Source: Salibacterium qingdaonense
GTDB taxonomy: Bacteria > Bacillota > Bacilli > Bacillales > Marinococcaceae
Assembly: GCF_900114715.1 (NCBI RefSeq)
Contig: NZ_FOTY01000002.1
Span: forward strand, 244,697 to 308,696
Direction of reading: 5' to 3'
Length of the DNA stretch: 64,000 bases
Positions 37,658 to 50,804 of this stretch are shown piece after piece. The notes beneath the pieces are model-generated. The model ran no database searches. It was not told where the DNA came from and saw nothing but the letters and a program-made list of their open reading frames with translations. Position 1 is the first letter of the stretch. Each line of letters starts with the position of its first letter. The position numbers and the translations under genes were made by a program.

Positions 37658-40600
37658 ATGCCAAAACGTACAGATATTCAGAAAATACTAGTGATCGGTT
37701 CCGGTCCCATCACCATCGGGCAGGCGGCGGAGTTTGATTACGCCGGCACCCAGGCCTGCCAGGCACTCAAAGAAGAAGGGTATGAAGTTATTCTCGTGAA
37801 CTCCAATCCGGCAACCATCATGACGGATACAACGATGGCCGATAAAGTGTATATGGAGCCGATCAGCCTTGAATTTGTCATCCGGGTCATACGCAAAGAA
37901 AAACCGGATGCGCTGCTGCCGACGCTCGGCGGTCAGACCGGTTTGAATATGGCGATGCAGCTGTACCGGGAAGGCGTTCTCGAAGATCACCGTATATCCC
38001 TTCTCGGCACAGAGCTGGAAGCCATAGAGAAAGCCGAAGACCGGGAAGTGTTCCGTTCTCTCATGCGGGAGCTGGATGAACCGGTACCCGAAAGTGAGAT
38101 CGTGAACACGTTTGAGCAGGCAAAAACATTTGTAGAATCGATTGGTTATCCGGTCATTGTCCGTCCGGCCTACACACTCGGCGGAACCGGGGGAGGTCTT
38201 GTCCATAACGAAGAAGAGCTGGTCGAAACCGTGGAAACGGGACTGAAGTACAGCCCGGTGACACAGTGCCTCATTGAAAAAAGTATAGCCGGATTCAAAG
38301 AAATTGAATACGAAGTAATGCGGGATGCAACAGGGGAATGCATCGTCGTATGTAATATGGAAAACCTGGATCCGGTCGGTATTCACACCGGCGATTCGAT
38401 TGTCGCCGCGCCAAGTCAAACGCTTTCCGACCGCGAATACCAAATGCTCCGCAATGCCTCCCTGAAGGTTATCCGGGCGCTTGAAATCGAAGGCGGCTGC
38501 AATGTGCAGATGGCCTTGTCCCCGGACAGTTTTCAGTACTATCTAATTGAGGTGAATCCACGGGTGAGCCGTTCTTCTGCGCTTGCATCCAAAGCAACAG
38601 GCTACCCGATCGCGAAGCTGGCGGCAAAAATAGCAGCAGGCTACCGTCTTGATGAACTGAAAAACCCCATTACCGGAACGACGTACGCAAGTTTTGAACC
38701 GGCCCTTGACTATGTCGTCACCAAAATTCCGCGCTGGCCGTTTGACAAATTCGAAGCAGCCAACCGCAAACTTGGGACACAAATGAAAGCCACAGGAGAG
38801 GTCATGGCCATTGGACGGAATATGGAAGAATCCATCATGAAAGGGATCCGTTCACTTGAGATAGGCAGACACCATTTGTGTAACCCGGAATACAGAGAGT
38901 ACGCAGATGAAACACTGACAGATAAACTCATCCATGCCGAAGACGACCGCCTGTTTGTTATCGGAGAAGCGTTTCACAGGGCATGGACTGTCGAACATCT
39001 GCATCATCTCACCGGAATTGACCCTTTCTTTCTGGAGAAACTTCTGGGGATTGTCAGAATGAGCGGAGAACTGTCATATGAGCCGGGACATGTTGAAAAT
39101 CTCGCTGCCGCGAAAGAAATCGGCCTCCCTGATTCTGAAATCGCAGGACGGTGGGACTGGCAGGAAAAAGAAGTATACGAACTCCGCCGCCGTAAAGGTA
39201 TCATGCCTGTATATAAAATGGTGGATACGTGTGCCGCTGAATTTGAATCGGAAACGCCGTATTACTATTCCACCTATGAACAGGAGAATGAAAGCAGCCC
39301 AAACGGCCGTCCATCTGTGCTTGTGCTTGGTTCCGGTCCGATCCGCATCGGACAGGGTATCGAATTTGACTACGCAACGGTGCACGCTGTATGGGCGCTG
39401 CAGGAAGAAGGCTATGAAGCGGTTATCATGAATAATAACCCGGAAACGGTATCGACGGACTTCAGTACGTCTGACAAGCTGTATTTTGAACCATTGACGG
39501 TGGAAGATGTGATGCACGTCGTGGATCTGGAACAGCCGGAAGGTGTCATCGTTCAGTTCGGGGGGCAGACCGCTGTCAATCTGGCCGATGAACTGCATGC
39601 GCGTGGTGTAACCATTCTCGGCACGACGCTTGAGGATATGGACCGTGCCGAGGACCGGGATAAATTTGAACAAACCCTGCATGAGCTCGACATCCCGCAG
39701 CCTCTCGGCAAAACAGCGGTGTCGACGAATGAAGCCCGGAAAATAGCATCTGATATCGGCTACCCGGTTCTTGTACGTCCGTCGTATGTGCTGGGGGGCA
39801 GAGCCATGGAAATCGTTGATAATGAAACGGAACTGTGTTCTTACATGGAGCGGGCTGTGAAAGTGAATGAAAAGCACCCTGTCCTGATCGACCGTTACAT
39901 GGTTGGCAAAGAAGTGGAAGTAGATGCGGTGTCCGACGGAGAGACAGTGTTTATACCAGGAATCATGGAGCATATTGAAAGAGCCGGCGTCCATTCCGGT
40001 GATTCGATTGCGGTGTATCCAACCTGGTCCCTGGGTGAAGCGGTCAAACAGAAGATTGTCGAGCGCACGGTGGCCATTGGCAAGGGACTGAATATAAAAG
40101 GGCTTCTTAATATCCAGTTCGTCATTCATGAAGAAGATGTTTACGTTCTTGAGGTGAATCCAAGAGCAAGCCGTACCGTACCGTTTCTAAGTAAAATTAC
40201 CGGGGTTCCAATTGCGGCTGCGGCAACGAGAGCTATTGCAGGTACAACGCTTGTGGAACAGGGATACGCTGACGGTATGCTGCCGGAGAAAAAAGAAGTA
40301 TCGGTGAAAGTTCCGGTATTTTCTTTTGCGAAACTGCGCCGCGTGGATATTTCACTCGGACCTGAAATGAAATCAACAGGTGAAGTCATAGGACGGGACG
40401 CATCTCTTGAAAAAGCACTCTATAAAGGACTGATTGCATCAGGCATGAGTATACCCGCACACGGTTCGGTCCTTTTCACGGTGGCGGACAAAAACAAGGA
40501 CGAAGCATTAAAACTGGCACAGCGTTTCCATGCCATCGGCTATACGCTTCTTGCGACACAGGGAACAGCTGATTTTCTGCGCAGACACGATATACCTGCT

Positions 40601-40878
40601 CAGACGGTAAATAAAGTATCCGAGTCTTCACCCGATCTGCTCGATGTAATCCGCAAAGGTCAGGCTCAGTTTATCATTAACACATTGACACAAGGCAAAC
40701 AGCCGGCGCGGGATGGCTTCCGGATCCGCCGGGAAGCTGTTGAAAACGAAGTAGTCTGCATGACGTCAATGGATACAGCGGATGCACTGCTGAGGGTGCT
40801 TGAAATGTTCTCCTTTTCCACCGAGGCCGTACCGGAAATGACAAAACGCGCGACACCGGCATCCGGCGGGGTCACGGT

Positions 40879-40882
<4 letters not shown>
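37658..40882 (+). CDS. pyrAB: Carbamoyl phosphate synthase large subunit
   Basis: Large synthetase subunit of 1074 residues made of two homologous ATP-grasp halves (about 1-400 and 550-935) plus a C-terminal MGS-like allosteric domain (from about 935) that in this operon should respond to UMP and PRPP. Paired motifs such as [19 protein letters not shown] and [19 protein letters not shown], and [20 protein letters not shown] and [20 protein letters not shown], mark the internal duplication. The length is normal and no interruption is seen. Confidence 0.97.
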
Positions 40883-43273
<2,391 letters not shown>

Positions 43274-43274
43274 A

Positions 43275-43925
43275 ATGAGAGAATGGCTGGCAGAGGAACT
43301 ATTAAAAATCGAAGCCGTGAGTTTAAGTCCGAATGAGCCGTACACGTGGACATCCGGCATCAAATCCCCAATCTACTGTGACAACCGGTTGACCTTGTCT
43401 TATCCCGCTTTGCGCAAAGCCATTGCCCAAGGTTTGGCGGATATGATACGCAGGAAATATCCGCAGGCGGATCTCGTGGCGGGAACAGCAACAGCAGGAA
43501 TTGCCCACGCCGCGCTCGTTGCAGATATACTTGAACTGCCGATGATTTATGTCCGCAGTTCCTCCAAGTCCCACGGAAAGGAAAACCGGATTGAAGGAGA
43601 AATACAGAGCGGGCAAAAGGTGGTCATTGTAGAGGATCTTATATCCACCGGAGGGAGTGTCGTTAAAGTAAAGGACGCTTTACTTGAAAACGGAGCCGAA
43701 GTCCTCGGCACGGCTGCCATTTTCACCTATGGACTTCAAAAAGGAGAAGGCCAGCTGCAGCAGGCAGGACTTGAATGGGAAACCCTCACCGACTATGGCA
43801 CTTTAATTGAAACGGCGCTAGATAACGACTATTTAAGCGGCAAAGAAGCCGGGCGCCTACGTCTCTGGAAGAAGGACCCCGAAGACGAGAGCTGGATGCA
43901 GACCGATGAAGTGTTTCATTCGTAA
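43275..43925 (+). CDS. pyrE: Orotate phosphoribosyltransferase PyrE
   Basis: Joins orotate and PRPP (216 residues). The PRPP loop [21 protein letters not shown] is near residue 115; [16 protein letters not shown] near residue 22 and [17 protein letters not shown] are also diagnostic. It is the last gene of the pyr operon and is followed by a strong bidirectional terminator. Confidence 0.96.
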   Translation: MREWLAEELLKIEAVSLSPNEPYTWTSGIKSPIYCDNRLTLSYPALRKAIAQGLADMIRRKYPQADLVAGTATAGIAHAALVADILELPMIYVRSSSKSHGKENRIEGEIQSGQKVVIVEDLISTGGSVVKVKDALLENGAEVLGTAAIFTYGLQKGEGQLQQAGLEWETLTDYGTLIETALDNDYLSGKEAGRLRLWKKDPEDESWMQTDEVFHS

Positions 43926-43935
43926 CAACCTGTGC

Positions 43936-43979
43936 AAAAAACCTGACTTCCACTGTTTGTGATGGAAGTCAGGTTTTTT
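43936..43979. terminator. Bidirectional terminator between pyrE and rqcH
   Basis: ACCTGACTTCCA (43941-43952) pairs perfectly with TGGAAGTCAGGT (43963-43974), flanked by A residues on one side and T residues on the other, so it can stop the convergent pyr and rqcH transcripts. Confidence 0.93.
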
Positions 43980-43989
43980 GTGATGTGCT

Positions 43990-45708
43990 CTATTCCTTTG
44001 TGTGCAGGCGCAGGATCAGATCCTGGTCGGGGGTGACAAACACAGTGGACTGGTTGTCATAGGTAACGAAACCTGGTTTTGACCCATTTGGTTTCCATAC
44101 GTGTTTAATACTTGTGTAATCGACGGGGACGGACCCGGATTCCCGGGCTTTCGAAAAATAGGCGGCGATGTTGGCAGCTTCAAGCAGTGTCTCTGTTGAT
44201 GGATCACTGCCCCGGATCACAACGTGGGATCCGGGAATATCTTTTGTGTGAAGCCACGTATCTTCGCGGTTCGCCGTGCGGGACGTTAAATATTCATTCT
44301 GTTTATTGTTTTTGCCGACCAGAATTTCCGCGCCGTCCGACGATGTATATCTTTCGAGAACCGGTTTGGCCGGTTTATTTTTTCTTCGTTTTTTCTCCGG
44401 CCGTTTTTTGATATAGCCGCCTTCAGACAGTTCTTCCCGGATTTCTTCAATATCAGAAGGAGCAGCGGTCTCGAGCTGCTGGATGAGTTGTTCGAGGTAC
44501 TGCATCTCGGACCGGGCTTCAGTGATCTGTTTTCTGCTCATCTCAAGTGACGTCTTCGCCTTGTTGTACTGGCGGAAGAATGCCTGTGCATTATCAGACG
44601 GGGCTTTCTGCGGATCGAGTGGAATCGTTACCGTCCCGCCGTTCTCATCATAATAGTCCATGACGTTTACTTCTTCTTCCCCGCCTTTGACAATATGAAG
44701 ATTTGCTGTCAGAAGCTCTCCGAATTTCTGCGCTTCGTGCGCATTCTCCGCCCGTTTTTCCGTTTCTTCGAGCTTTTTGATTTTCTTTTTGTTTTTCTGC
44801 CATTCATTGCGCAGCATACGCTCCAAATCGTGAGCCCGCTGTTTGACGCGGTCCCTTTCGGCCTTTCCGGAATGAAAACGATCCAGCATTTCGCCGGTGG
44901 AAGAAAACGTCTTTTGTTCTCCTCCGAGGTGGTGGATGTCCAGAACGGAATAGTATTCTTTGCCGTCCTGCTCGATAATCTGAGGTGTGTAGTCTTCATC
45001 CGCTGCCTGCTTCATCAAGGTCGTGAACGTGGAAGCGATGGCTGCAGCTCCCGCGCCGATGCCGCAGCGGTGAATCACTTCTTTTGCTGTCTGCGGAGAA
45101 ATTCCCGTGAAGTGCTGAACCAGCTGCTGATCCAGTTTTCCCCTATTCATATCCAGTTTGCGGATGACAGTCTCTTCATCGGCTTCAAGGGGATTCACTT
45201 TTTGCTGGGCCGGGGGATGAACGTATTCTCTGCCGGGCAGGATCGTACGGTAACTGTTTACCGACGGGGGAAGATGTTTCATGCTGTCGAGGATGATTCC
45301 CGTCTCTTTTTCGACGAGCATGATATTGCTGTGTTTTCCCATAATCTCCACAACGAGATGTTTTATGGAAGTATCCCCGAGCTCGTTCTTTCCTTCGATG
45401 ACGAAGGTGACAATCCGTTCCATACCTTCCTGCCTGATTTCCCGGATAAAACCTCCTTCGATATGTTTGCGGAGCAGCATGCAGAACATCGGGGGTTCCT
45501 TGGCATTATCAATCTTCATCCCGGTAACATGCATTCTTGCAAAACCAGGGTTCGCTGATAACAAAACCTGATGATTCTGATGGTTTGCCCGGACGGTGAG
45601 AAGCAGGTCGGTTTTATAAGGCTGTTTTATTTTAGTGATACGGCCGTTCAAAAATGTATGACTGCATTCATCAACGGCTGCTTTCGTCATGATTCCATCA
45701 AAAGACAT
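43990..45708 (-). CDS. rqcH: Ribosome quality control factor RqcH (NFACT family)
   Basis: NEMF/Rqc2 homologue of 572 residues that binds obstructed 50S subunits and directs addition of C-terminal alanine tails. Domains in order: NFACT-N (about 1-200), helix-hairpin-helix, long coiled coils (about 285-435) and NFACT-R (about 445-570, EDTWLHTKDIPGSHVVIRG). The DR motif of B. subtilis RqcH (Asp97-Arg98) reads Glu97-Arg98 here. The start MSFDGIMTKAAV follows AAAGGAAGGAATG; a longer upstream frame is not supported. YlmH, a partner in the pathway, is encoded about 16 kb away. Confidence 0.94.
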   Translation of the reverse strand: MSFDGIMTKAAVDECSHTFLNGRITKIKQPYKTDLLLTVRANHQNHQVLLSANPGFARMHVTGMKIDNAKEPPMFCMLLRKHIEGGFIREIRQEGMERIVTFVIEGKNELGDTSIKHLVVEIMGKHSNIMLVEKETGIILDSMKHLPPSVNSYRTILPGREYVHPPAQQKVNPLEADEETVIRKLDMNRGKLDQQLVQHFTGISPQTAKEVIHRCGIGAGAAAIASTFTTLMKQAADEDYTPQIIEQDGKEYYSVLDIHHLGGEQKTFSSTGEMLDRFHSGKAERDRVKQRAHDLERMLRNEWQKNKKKIKKLEETEKRAENAHEAQKFGELLTANLHIVKGGEEEVNVMDYYDENGGTVTIPLDPQKAPSDNAQAFFRQYNKAKTSLEMSRKQITEARSEMQYLEQLIQQLETAAPSDIEEIREELSEGGYIKKRPEKKRRKNKPAKPVLERYTSSDGAEILVGKNNKQNEYLTSRTANREDTWLHTKDIPGSHVVIRGSDPSTETLLEAANIAAYFSKARESGSVPVDYTSIKHVWKPNGSKPGFVTYDNQSTVFVTPDQDLILRLHTKE

Positions 45709-45739
45709 ACGGACATTCCTTCCTTTCTGCTGTCTCACA

Positions 45740-45768
45740 AGTATAGCATGAATAACGGCTCGTCTGAA
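45740..45768 (-). promoter_or_regulatory. Putative SigA promoter for rqcH
   Basis: On the minus strand TTCAGA (45763-45768) and TATACT (45740-45745) are 17 bases apart, about 32 bases before the rqcH start. Confidence 0.5.
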
Positions 45769-45808
45769 TACAATGTGATGATACGTTGAACGACAAGGAG
45801 CGAGCGGA

Positions 45809-48451
45809 ATGAACTGGTACAGCCAATCCCGGGAAGAACTGGAACGAATTCTGAACGTGTCGGCAGCATCGGGTCTGACAGACGAAGAGGCTGCGGCGAG
45901 AAAGAAACAGCACGGAGCGAACCGTCTTGAAGAAAAGAAAAAAACACCGCGATGGAAACTTTTTCTGCAGCAGTTTCAGGATATGATGATTATCCTTTTG
46001 ATCGGAGCGGTTCTTGTTTCAGCACTGCTGGGTGAATACGCAGATGTATTTACCATTCTTGGTATTGTTTTATTAAATGGAATCCTTGGCTTTGTACAGG
46101 AAAATAGAGCGGAGAAATCACTGGATACACTGAAACAGCTGTCTTCCCCGATGATAACTGTTCAACGCAGCGGATCATGGAAAACGATCCCCTCTGAAGA
46201 TGCGGTGCCGGGGGACATTGTGAAATTAAGAAGTGGTGACAAAATCAGCGCTGATATCCGTCTGATCAACGTTCAAGGGTTGACGACGGAAGAGTCTCCT
46301 TTAACAGGGGAGTCCCAGCCGGTTGAAAAAGAAGCAGCGGCGCTTGAGAATAAAGATCTCCCTATCGGAGAAAGAGTGAACATGGCGTTTTCCGGTACGC
46401 TTGTCACAAAAGGACGAGGGGAAGGTGTTGTAGTCGCTTCCGGAATGAAGACGGAAATGGGGAAGATCGCCCATCTGCTGTCAGAATCAAAGACAAACGA
46501 GACACCACTGCAGCAGAGACTGGCCCACCTGGGAAAAATATTAATCAGCGGAGCACTGATTTTAACCGCACTCGTCGTGTTGCTGGGTATCGTACAGGGG
46601 CAGCCGTTTTACAAGATGATTCTTTCCGGTGTGTCGCTTGCGGTCGCTGCTATACCGGAAGGACTGCCTGCGATTGTTACAGTCGTGCTGGCGCTTGGAG
46701 TGCAGCGTATGATTAAGCAGAATGCCATCGTACGACATCTTCCGGCAGTGGAAACGCTGGGGTGTGCTTCCATCATCTGTTCAGATAAAACAGGAACGCT
46801 TACCGAAAATAAGATGACGGTGACCGGAATATGGAATGAATATGGATTAGCTGTGCGTAAAAAGCGAACAGACCGATTCGAACGGCGCCGCTGCGAAAAT
46901 CTACTCATCCAGTCTGTTCTTGCAAGCCAGCACGCCGTCGATACGTATCTGGAAGGCGGAACGAGCGGCGGCGACGCAACAGAGACTGCTTTAATGGAAG
47001 CGGCACAGGAACTGGGAATCTCTTTTCCGGATCTGTTTTCAGAGTACGAGGTTCAGAAGGTGTTTCCCTTTGATTCGGAGCGCAAACGAATGACGATGCT
47101 TGTTAAAGACAGGCAGGGAAAGCGCTTTGTAATCAGCAAGGGTGCCCCGGATGTACTGCTGAAAAAATGCACACGTCTGCAAAAGCAGGATAGAGCCGCC
47201 CCTCTTTCCAGTGGAGACGTGAAGGAAATCAAACAGGTGATTGAAACGATGGCTTCTAAATCCTGGCGTACGATTGCAGTGGCATCGAGATCTCTATCGT
47301 CCCATGAACGAATCGAAACAGCGGCTGATGCAGAGAAGGATCTGACATTCTCAGGCATGGCCGGTATGATGGATCCCCCGCGTCCTGAAGCTGCCGCCGC
47401 TGTTCGGGAATGCCGCAAAGCCGGTATCAAAACGGTTATGGTTACCGGAGACCATAAAACGACCGCCGCAGCAGTTGCCCGCAGTATCGGCATTCTGCCT
47501 AAGTATGGAAAGGTGATGAGTGGACAAGAATGGAATACATCAGCTCCCGAAAAGAAACGCGAAATGCTGCAGCGTACGTATGTGTTTGCCAGAGTCAGTC
47601 CACGGGACAAGCTCGATATCGTACAGGAACTGCAAAAAGCAGGGCACGTCGTTGCCATGACAGGAGACGGGGTTAATGATGCACCTGCATTGAAAGCTGC
47701 TGACATTGGGGTTGCAATGGGACGGACAGGTACAGACGTTGCCAAAGAAGCTGCTGCTCTTGTTCTGCGGGACGACAATTTCTCAACGATCCGCGCAGCA
47801 ATTAGAGAGGGGCGCAACATTTATGACAATATCCGGAAGTTTATCCGCTATATGCTGGCCTCCAATGTAGGAGAAATTCTCGTCATGCTGTTTGCGGTCA
47901 TGCTCACGCTGCCGCTGCCACTTGTTCCGATACAGATTCTCTGGATTAATTTAATTACAGACGGTCTGCCTGCGATGGCTCTCGGAGTGGATCAACCGGA
48001 ACGCGATGGGATGAACAGGCCGCCGCGTTCAAAATCGGAAAGTATATTCGCTGACGGCATGGGAAAAAAGATTATCAGCCGTGGTTTTTTAATCGGTATT
48101 GTCACGCTGATTGGGTTTATGACTGCATTATGGGAGCATCCGCAGGATCTTGTTCGTGCACAGACTATTGCTTTTTCGACTCTGGTGATGGCCCAGCTGA
48201 TACATGTGTTTGATTGCAGGGCGTCGTCGTCCATCTTTGATCGGAGGCCGTTTGAGAATACATTTCTTACGATGTCGGTATTATCGTCTGTCCTGCTGCT
48301 TTTGATTGTCATCTATGTTCCGCTGTTTCAGCCTGTGTTTCACACCACACCGCTTACGGCAATGGAATGGCTTCTCGTTTTGGCCCTGGCGTCTATCCCG
48401 ACTTTTGCCCTTGCTGGAGGCCGGAACTGGAAAAACGATCGAAACGGATAG
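45809..48451 (+). CDS. yloB: P-type calcium-transporting ATPase YloB
   Basis: P2A-type pump of 880 residues, like the calcium ATPase YloB of B. subtilis spores. Domains: N-terminal cation ATPase domain, actuator ([12 protein letters not shown] near 165), phosphorylation site [15 protein letters not shown] near residue 326, nucleotide domain ([13 protein letters not shown]), hinge [18 protein letters not shown], and about ten membrane segments. The [16 protein letters not shown] motif in the fourth membrane segment and [16 protein letters not shown] in the sixth carry calcium ligands. The start follows ACAAGGAGCG. Confidence 0.93.
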   Translation: MNWYSQSREELERILNVSAASGLTDEEAAARKKQHGANRLEEKKKTPRWKLFLQQFQDMMIILLIGAVLVSALLGEYADVFTILGIVLLNGILGFVQENRAEKSLDTLKQLSSPMITVQRSGSWKTIPSEDAVPGDIVKLRSGDKISADIRLINVQGLTTEESPLTGESQPVEKEAAALENKDLPIGERVNMAFSGTLVTKGRGEGVVVASGMKTEMGKIAHLLSESKTNETPLQQRLAHLGKILISGALILTALVVLLGIVQGQPFYKMILSGVSLAVAAIPEGLPAIVTVVLALGVQRMIKQNAIVRHLPAVETLGCASIICSDKTGTLTENKMTVTGIWNEYGLAVRKKRTDRFERRRCENLLIQSVLASQHAVDTYLEGGTSGGDATETALMEAAQELGISFPDLFSEYEVQKVFPFDSERKRMTMLVKDRQGKRFVISKGAPDVLLKKCTRLQKQDRAAPLSSGDVKEIKQVIETMASKSWRTIAVASRSLSSHERIETAADAEKDLTFSGMAGMMDPPRPEAAAAVRECRKAGIKTVMVTGDHKTTAAAVARSIGILPKYGKVMSGQEWNTSAPEKKREMLQRTYVFARVSPRDKLDIVQELQKAGHVVAMTGDGVNDAPALKAADIGVAMGRTGTDVAKEAAALVLRDDNFSTIRAAIREGRNIYDNIRKFIRYMLASNVGEILVMLFAVMLTLPLPLVPIQILWINLITDGLPAMALGVDQPERDGMNRPPRSKSESIFADGMGKKIISRGFLIGIVTLIGFMTALWEHPQDLVRAQTIAFSTLVMAQLIHVFDCRASSSIFDRRPFENTFLTMSVLSSVLLLLIVIYVPLFQPVFHTTPLTAMEWLLVLALASIPTFALAGGRNWKNDRNG

Positions 48452-48474
48452 AGGGATTTTCCCTTTTCTTCGGC

Positions 48475-48503
48475 TTGTAGAGGGTGATAAAATTAGCTAG
48501 AAT
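48475..48503 (+). promoter_or_regulatory. Possible SigA promoter for yloC
   Basis: TTGTAG (48475-48480) and TAGAAT (48498-48503) are 17 bases apart, close to the yloC start. The -10 is good and the -35 is weak. Confidence 0.35.
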
Positions 48504-48524
48504 AGGAGAAGCGGAAGTGATAGA

Positions 48525-49409
48525 ATGCTAAAAAGTATGACTGGTTATGGAAGCAGCACAGTGGAGACTGCACAAGGGCAGATAGCGGTGGAAATGAAAT
48601 CGGTAAATCATCGTTTTTGTGACATTCAATTTCGTATGTCTCGTTCCCTGAATTATCTGGAGGATACACTCCGCCGCCGGATTCAGGAGAAGGTGGAACG
48701 GGGCAGGGTGGAAGTTTTCATATCTATGGAAGGGGGATCCCGTTCCACACGAGATGTGAATGTAGACTGGGAACTTCTTCACCAGTTCCTCGACCGTGCT
48801 GATGAAATGGAACAATGGAATGTGTTTGATTCAAAACTTCGACTGCAGGATTTTCTGCTGCACCCGGAGATTTCCGTCGTAGAAGAACGAAGCGGGTTGA
48901 ACGAGACCTTTGAAGCAGGCGTAGAAGAAGCGGTGGCAGAAGCGGCTGCGCATTTGTCCGACATGAGACAAAAAGAGGGAGAAGCGCTTCAGAGAGATCT
49001 GGAGAATAGACTCAGCGGGCTCAAGCAGGAGGTCCAAAACATTTATCAAAAAGCACCATCAGTAGTGGAGGATTACCGGGCGAGGCTTTATGAAAGAATG
49101 CAGGAAGCTTTTAGGGAAACAGGGTATGCTCCCGATGAACAGCGGCTGTTGACGGAAGCAGCGGTTTTCTCCGATAAAGCCGATGTGCAGGAGGAAGTAA
49201 CCCGTCTTTTTTCCCACTGCAGCCAGTTTTCATCCATTCTGGGTGAAGAAGGCGTCAAAGGCAGAAAACTGGATTTCCTTGTACAGGAGATGAACCGGGA
49301 AGCAAATACAATCGGTTCAAAAGCTGGAAGTGCTGAAATCGGCCAAATTGTAGTGGAAATGAAAAGTGAGCTTGAAAAAATGAAAGAACAGGTGCAGAAT
49401 ATAGAGTAG
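48525..49409 (+). CDS. yloC: YicC-family endoribonuclease YloC
   Basis: Protein of 294 residues with the N-terminal YicC domain (MLKSMTGYGSSTVETAQGQIAVEMKSVNHRF region) and the C-terminal DUF1732 domain (FLVQEMNREANTIGSKAG near 255). E. coli YicC is an RNase acting on small RNAs; the Bacillus protein is related. It lies upstream of remA and gmk as in B. subtilis. The start follows ATAGGAGAAGCGG. Confidence 0.93.
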   Translation: MLKSMTGYGSSTVETAQGQIAVEMKSVNHRFCDIQFRMSRSLNYLEDTLRRRIQEKVERGRVEVFISMEGGSRSTRDVNVDWELLHQFLDRADEMEQWNVFDSKLRLQDFLLHPEISVVEERSGLNETFEAGVEEAVAEAAAHLSDMRQKEGEALQRDLENRLSGLKQEVQNIYQKAPSVVEDYRARLYERMQEAFRETGYAPDEQRLLTEAAVFSDKADVQEEVTRLFSHCSQFSSILGEEGVKGRKLDFLVQEMNREANTIGSKAGSAEIGQIVVEMKSELEKMKEQVQNIE

Positions 49410-49494
49410 ATACCGAACGCATTTTCGATTGCAGAACAGAAAGCTCAAAAAACATAGAGCGAAGCCGCCGCTTTGGATGAAGTGAGGGATTGTT

Positions 49495-49758
49495 GTGAAT
49501 ATTAAACTGATAAACATCGGGTTCGGCAACATCGTGTCGGCAAACCGGATTATTTCCATCGTCAGCCCTGAATCAGCACCTATCAAACGAATTATTCAGG
49601 AGGCCAGAGACCGGGATATGCTCGTCGATGCAACATACGGACGCCGTACAAGGGCCGTCATCATTGTTGACAGTGATCATGTCATTTTATCGGCTGTACA
49701 GCCGGAAACGGTTGCGCAGCGACTGACGACACGGGATGATTCCACCGACGATTCATAA
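49495..49758 (+). CDS. remA: Biofilm matrix regulator RemA (DUF370)
   Basis: DNA-binding protein of 87 residues that in B. subtilis activates matrix operons and osmoprotection genes. The sequence [23 protein letters not shown] and [21 protein letters not shown] is nearly the same as the B. subtilis protein. The start is GTG after GTGAGGGATT. It lies 85 bases after yloC and 28 bases before gmk. Confidence 0.95.
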   Translation: MNIKLINIGFGNIVSANRIISIVSPESAPIKRIIQEARDRDMLVDATYGRRTRAVIIVDSDHVILSAVQPETVAQRLTTRDDSTDDS

Positions 49759-49786
49759 TTATTTTTGCAGAAAGGCGTTGGAATCC

Positions 49787-50401
49787 ATGCAGGATGATAA
49801 AGGTTTATTGATTGTGCTGTCCGGGCCTGCAGGAGTCGGAAAAGGTACGGTCTGCCGTGCGCTGCGGGAGCAGAATACGGATATTCAGTACTCAGTATCA
49901 GCTACAACCAGAAACCCCAGAGAAGGAGAAACCCACGGGGTGAACTACTTCTTTAAATCAAAACAGGAATTTGAACAGATGATTGAAGAAGACCGCCTTC
50001 TCGAATGGGCCAGATATGTAGACAATTATTATGGTACTCCACTCGATAATGTGCTTGATACAATCAGTACCGGACAGGATATTATACTGGAAATAGAAGT
50101 CCAGGGGGCCAAAAAAGTCAGGGAAAAACATCCCGAAGGCGTTTATATCTTTTTGATGCCGCCGAGTCTGGCGGAGCTGCGTTCCCGTATTACAGAACGT
50201 GGAACCGAGACCGAAGAGCTGATAAATAAACGTATGACGGTGGCCAGGGAAGAACTTGACATGATGAAGCACTATGATTATGTGGTGGAAAATGACGAAG
50301 TCGGCTTGGCTGTAGAGCGTATCCGTTCTATTGTCACCGCCGAGCACTGCAGAAAAGACAGGCTTATAAACAAATATCAGCAACTAGTGGAGGTTGAATA
50401 A
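49787..50401 (+). CDS. gmk: Guanylate kinase Gmk
   Basis: Phosphorylates GMP to GDP (204 residues, same as B. subtilis). The ATP loop is [12 protein letters not shown] near residue 11, with Ala where many homologues have Ser. The GMP-binding region [19 protein letters not shown] near residue 38 and [16 protein letters not shown] near residue 100 are intact. ATG at 49787 is preferred; the open frame upstream overlaps remA. Confidence 0.96.
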   Translation: MQDDKGLLIVLSGPAGVGKGTVCRALREQNTDIQYSVSATTRNPREGETHGVNYFFKSKQEFEQMIEEDRLLEWARYVDNYYGTPLDNVLDTISTGQDIILEIEVQGAKKVREKHPEGVYIFLMPPSLAELRSRITERGTETEELINKRMTVAREELDMMKHYDYVVENDEVGLAVERIRSIVTAEHCRKDRLINKYQQLVEVE

Positions 50402-50402
50402 C

Positions 50403-50609
50403 ATGCTTTATCCATCTGTAGACACACTCATGAATCATATTGATTCCAAATATACACTATGCACCATCTCGGCGCTGCGTGCCCGCGAACTTAAGGAACT
50501 GCAGCAGAATCCTGAGTTTTCCGGCAAGGATTATGATTCCTCGAAACTGGTCGGTAAGGCATTGAAAGAAATTGATGAAGGTACTTTGGGGTATAAACAC
50601 ACGGAATAA
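50403..50609 (+). CDS. rpoZ: RNA polymerase omega subunit RpoZ
   Basis: Omega subunit of 68 residues that helps assemble RNA polymerase. MLYPSVDTLMNHIDSKYTL begins as in the family and SALRARELKEL is the conserved helix. The ATG follows GTGGAGGTTG one base after the gmk stop, so the genes are coupled. Confidence 0.94.
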   Translation: MLYPSVDTLMNHIDSKYTLCTISALRARELKELQQNPEFSGKDYDSSKLVGKALKEIDEGTLGYKHTE

Positions 50610-50617
50610 CAAATACC

Positions 50618-50656
50618 GGAAGGAGGCTGTATCAAACGGTACAGCTTCTTTACATA
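50618..50656 (+). terminator. Terminator-like hairpin after rpoZ
   Basis: GGCTGTA pairs with TACAGCT around a short loop, extended by A/T and G/T pairs of the flanking GAAGGA and TTCTTT. The T tract is short. The core GGCTGTATCAAACG (50625-50638) also occurs, inverted, in the terminal module of the repeat element at 62797-62841. Confidence 0.5.
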
Positions 50657-50804
50657 TGCCGGGAAAAACAGATCATCCGGAAAAAGAAGGAGTCCGGGCA
50701 CGCCTGTCTCTTTCTATTCCCTGTCATCATGTTTTTCGCGGGCTTTTCTTTTGATAATAAGTATCTTTTGTTTTTACCGGTAAATAAAGAGGAGGGACAA
50801 GACG

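Noticed and set aside
39074..40129. 351-codon open frame opposite pyrAB
   Set aside because: Antisense shadow of carbamoyl phosphate synthase; codon structure follows the plus-strand gene.
44695..45558. 287-codon open frame opposite rqcH
   Set aside because: Antisense shadow of a well conserved gene; no ribosome site and no recognisable protein.
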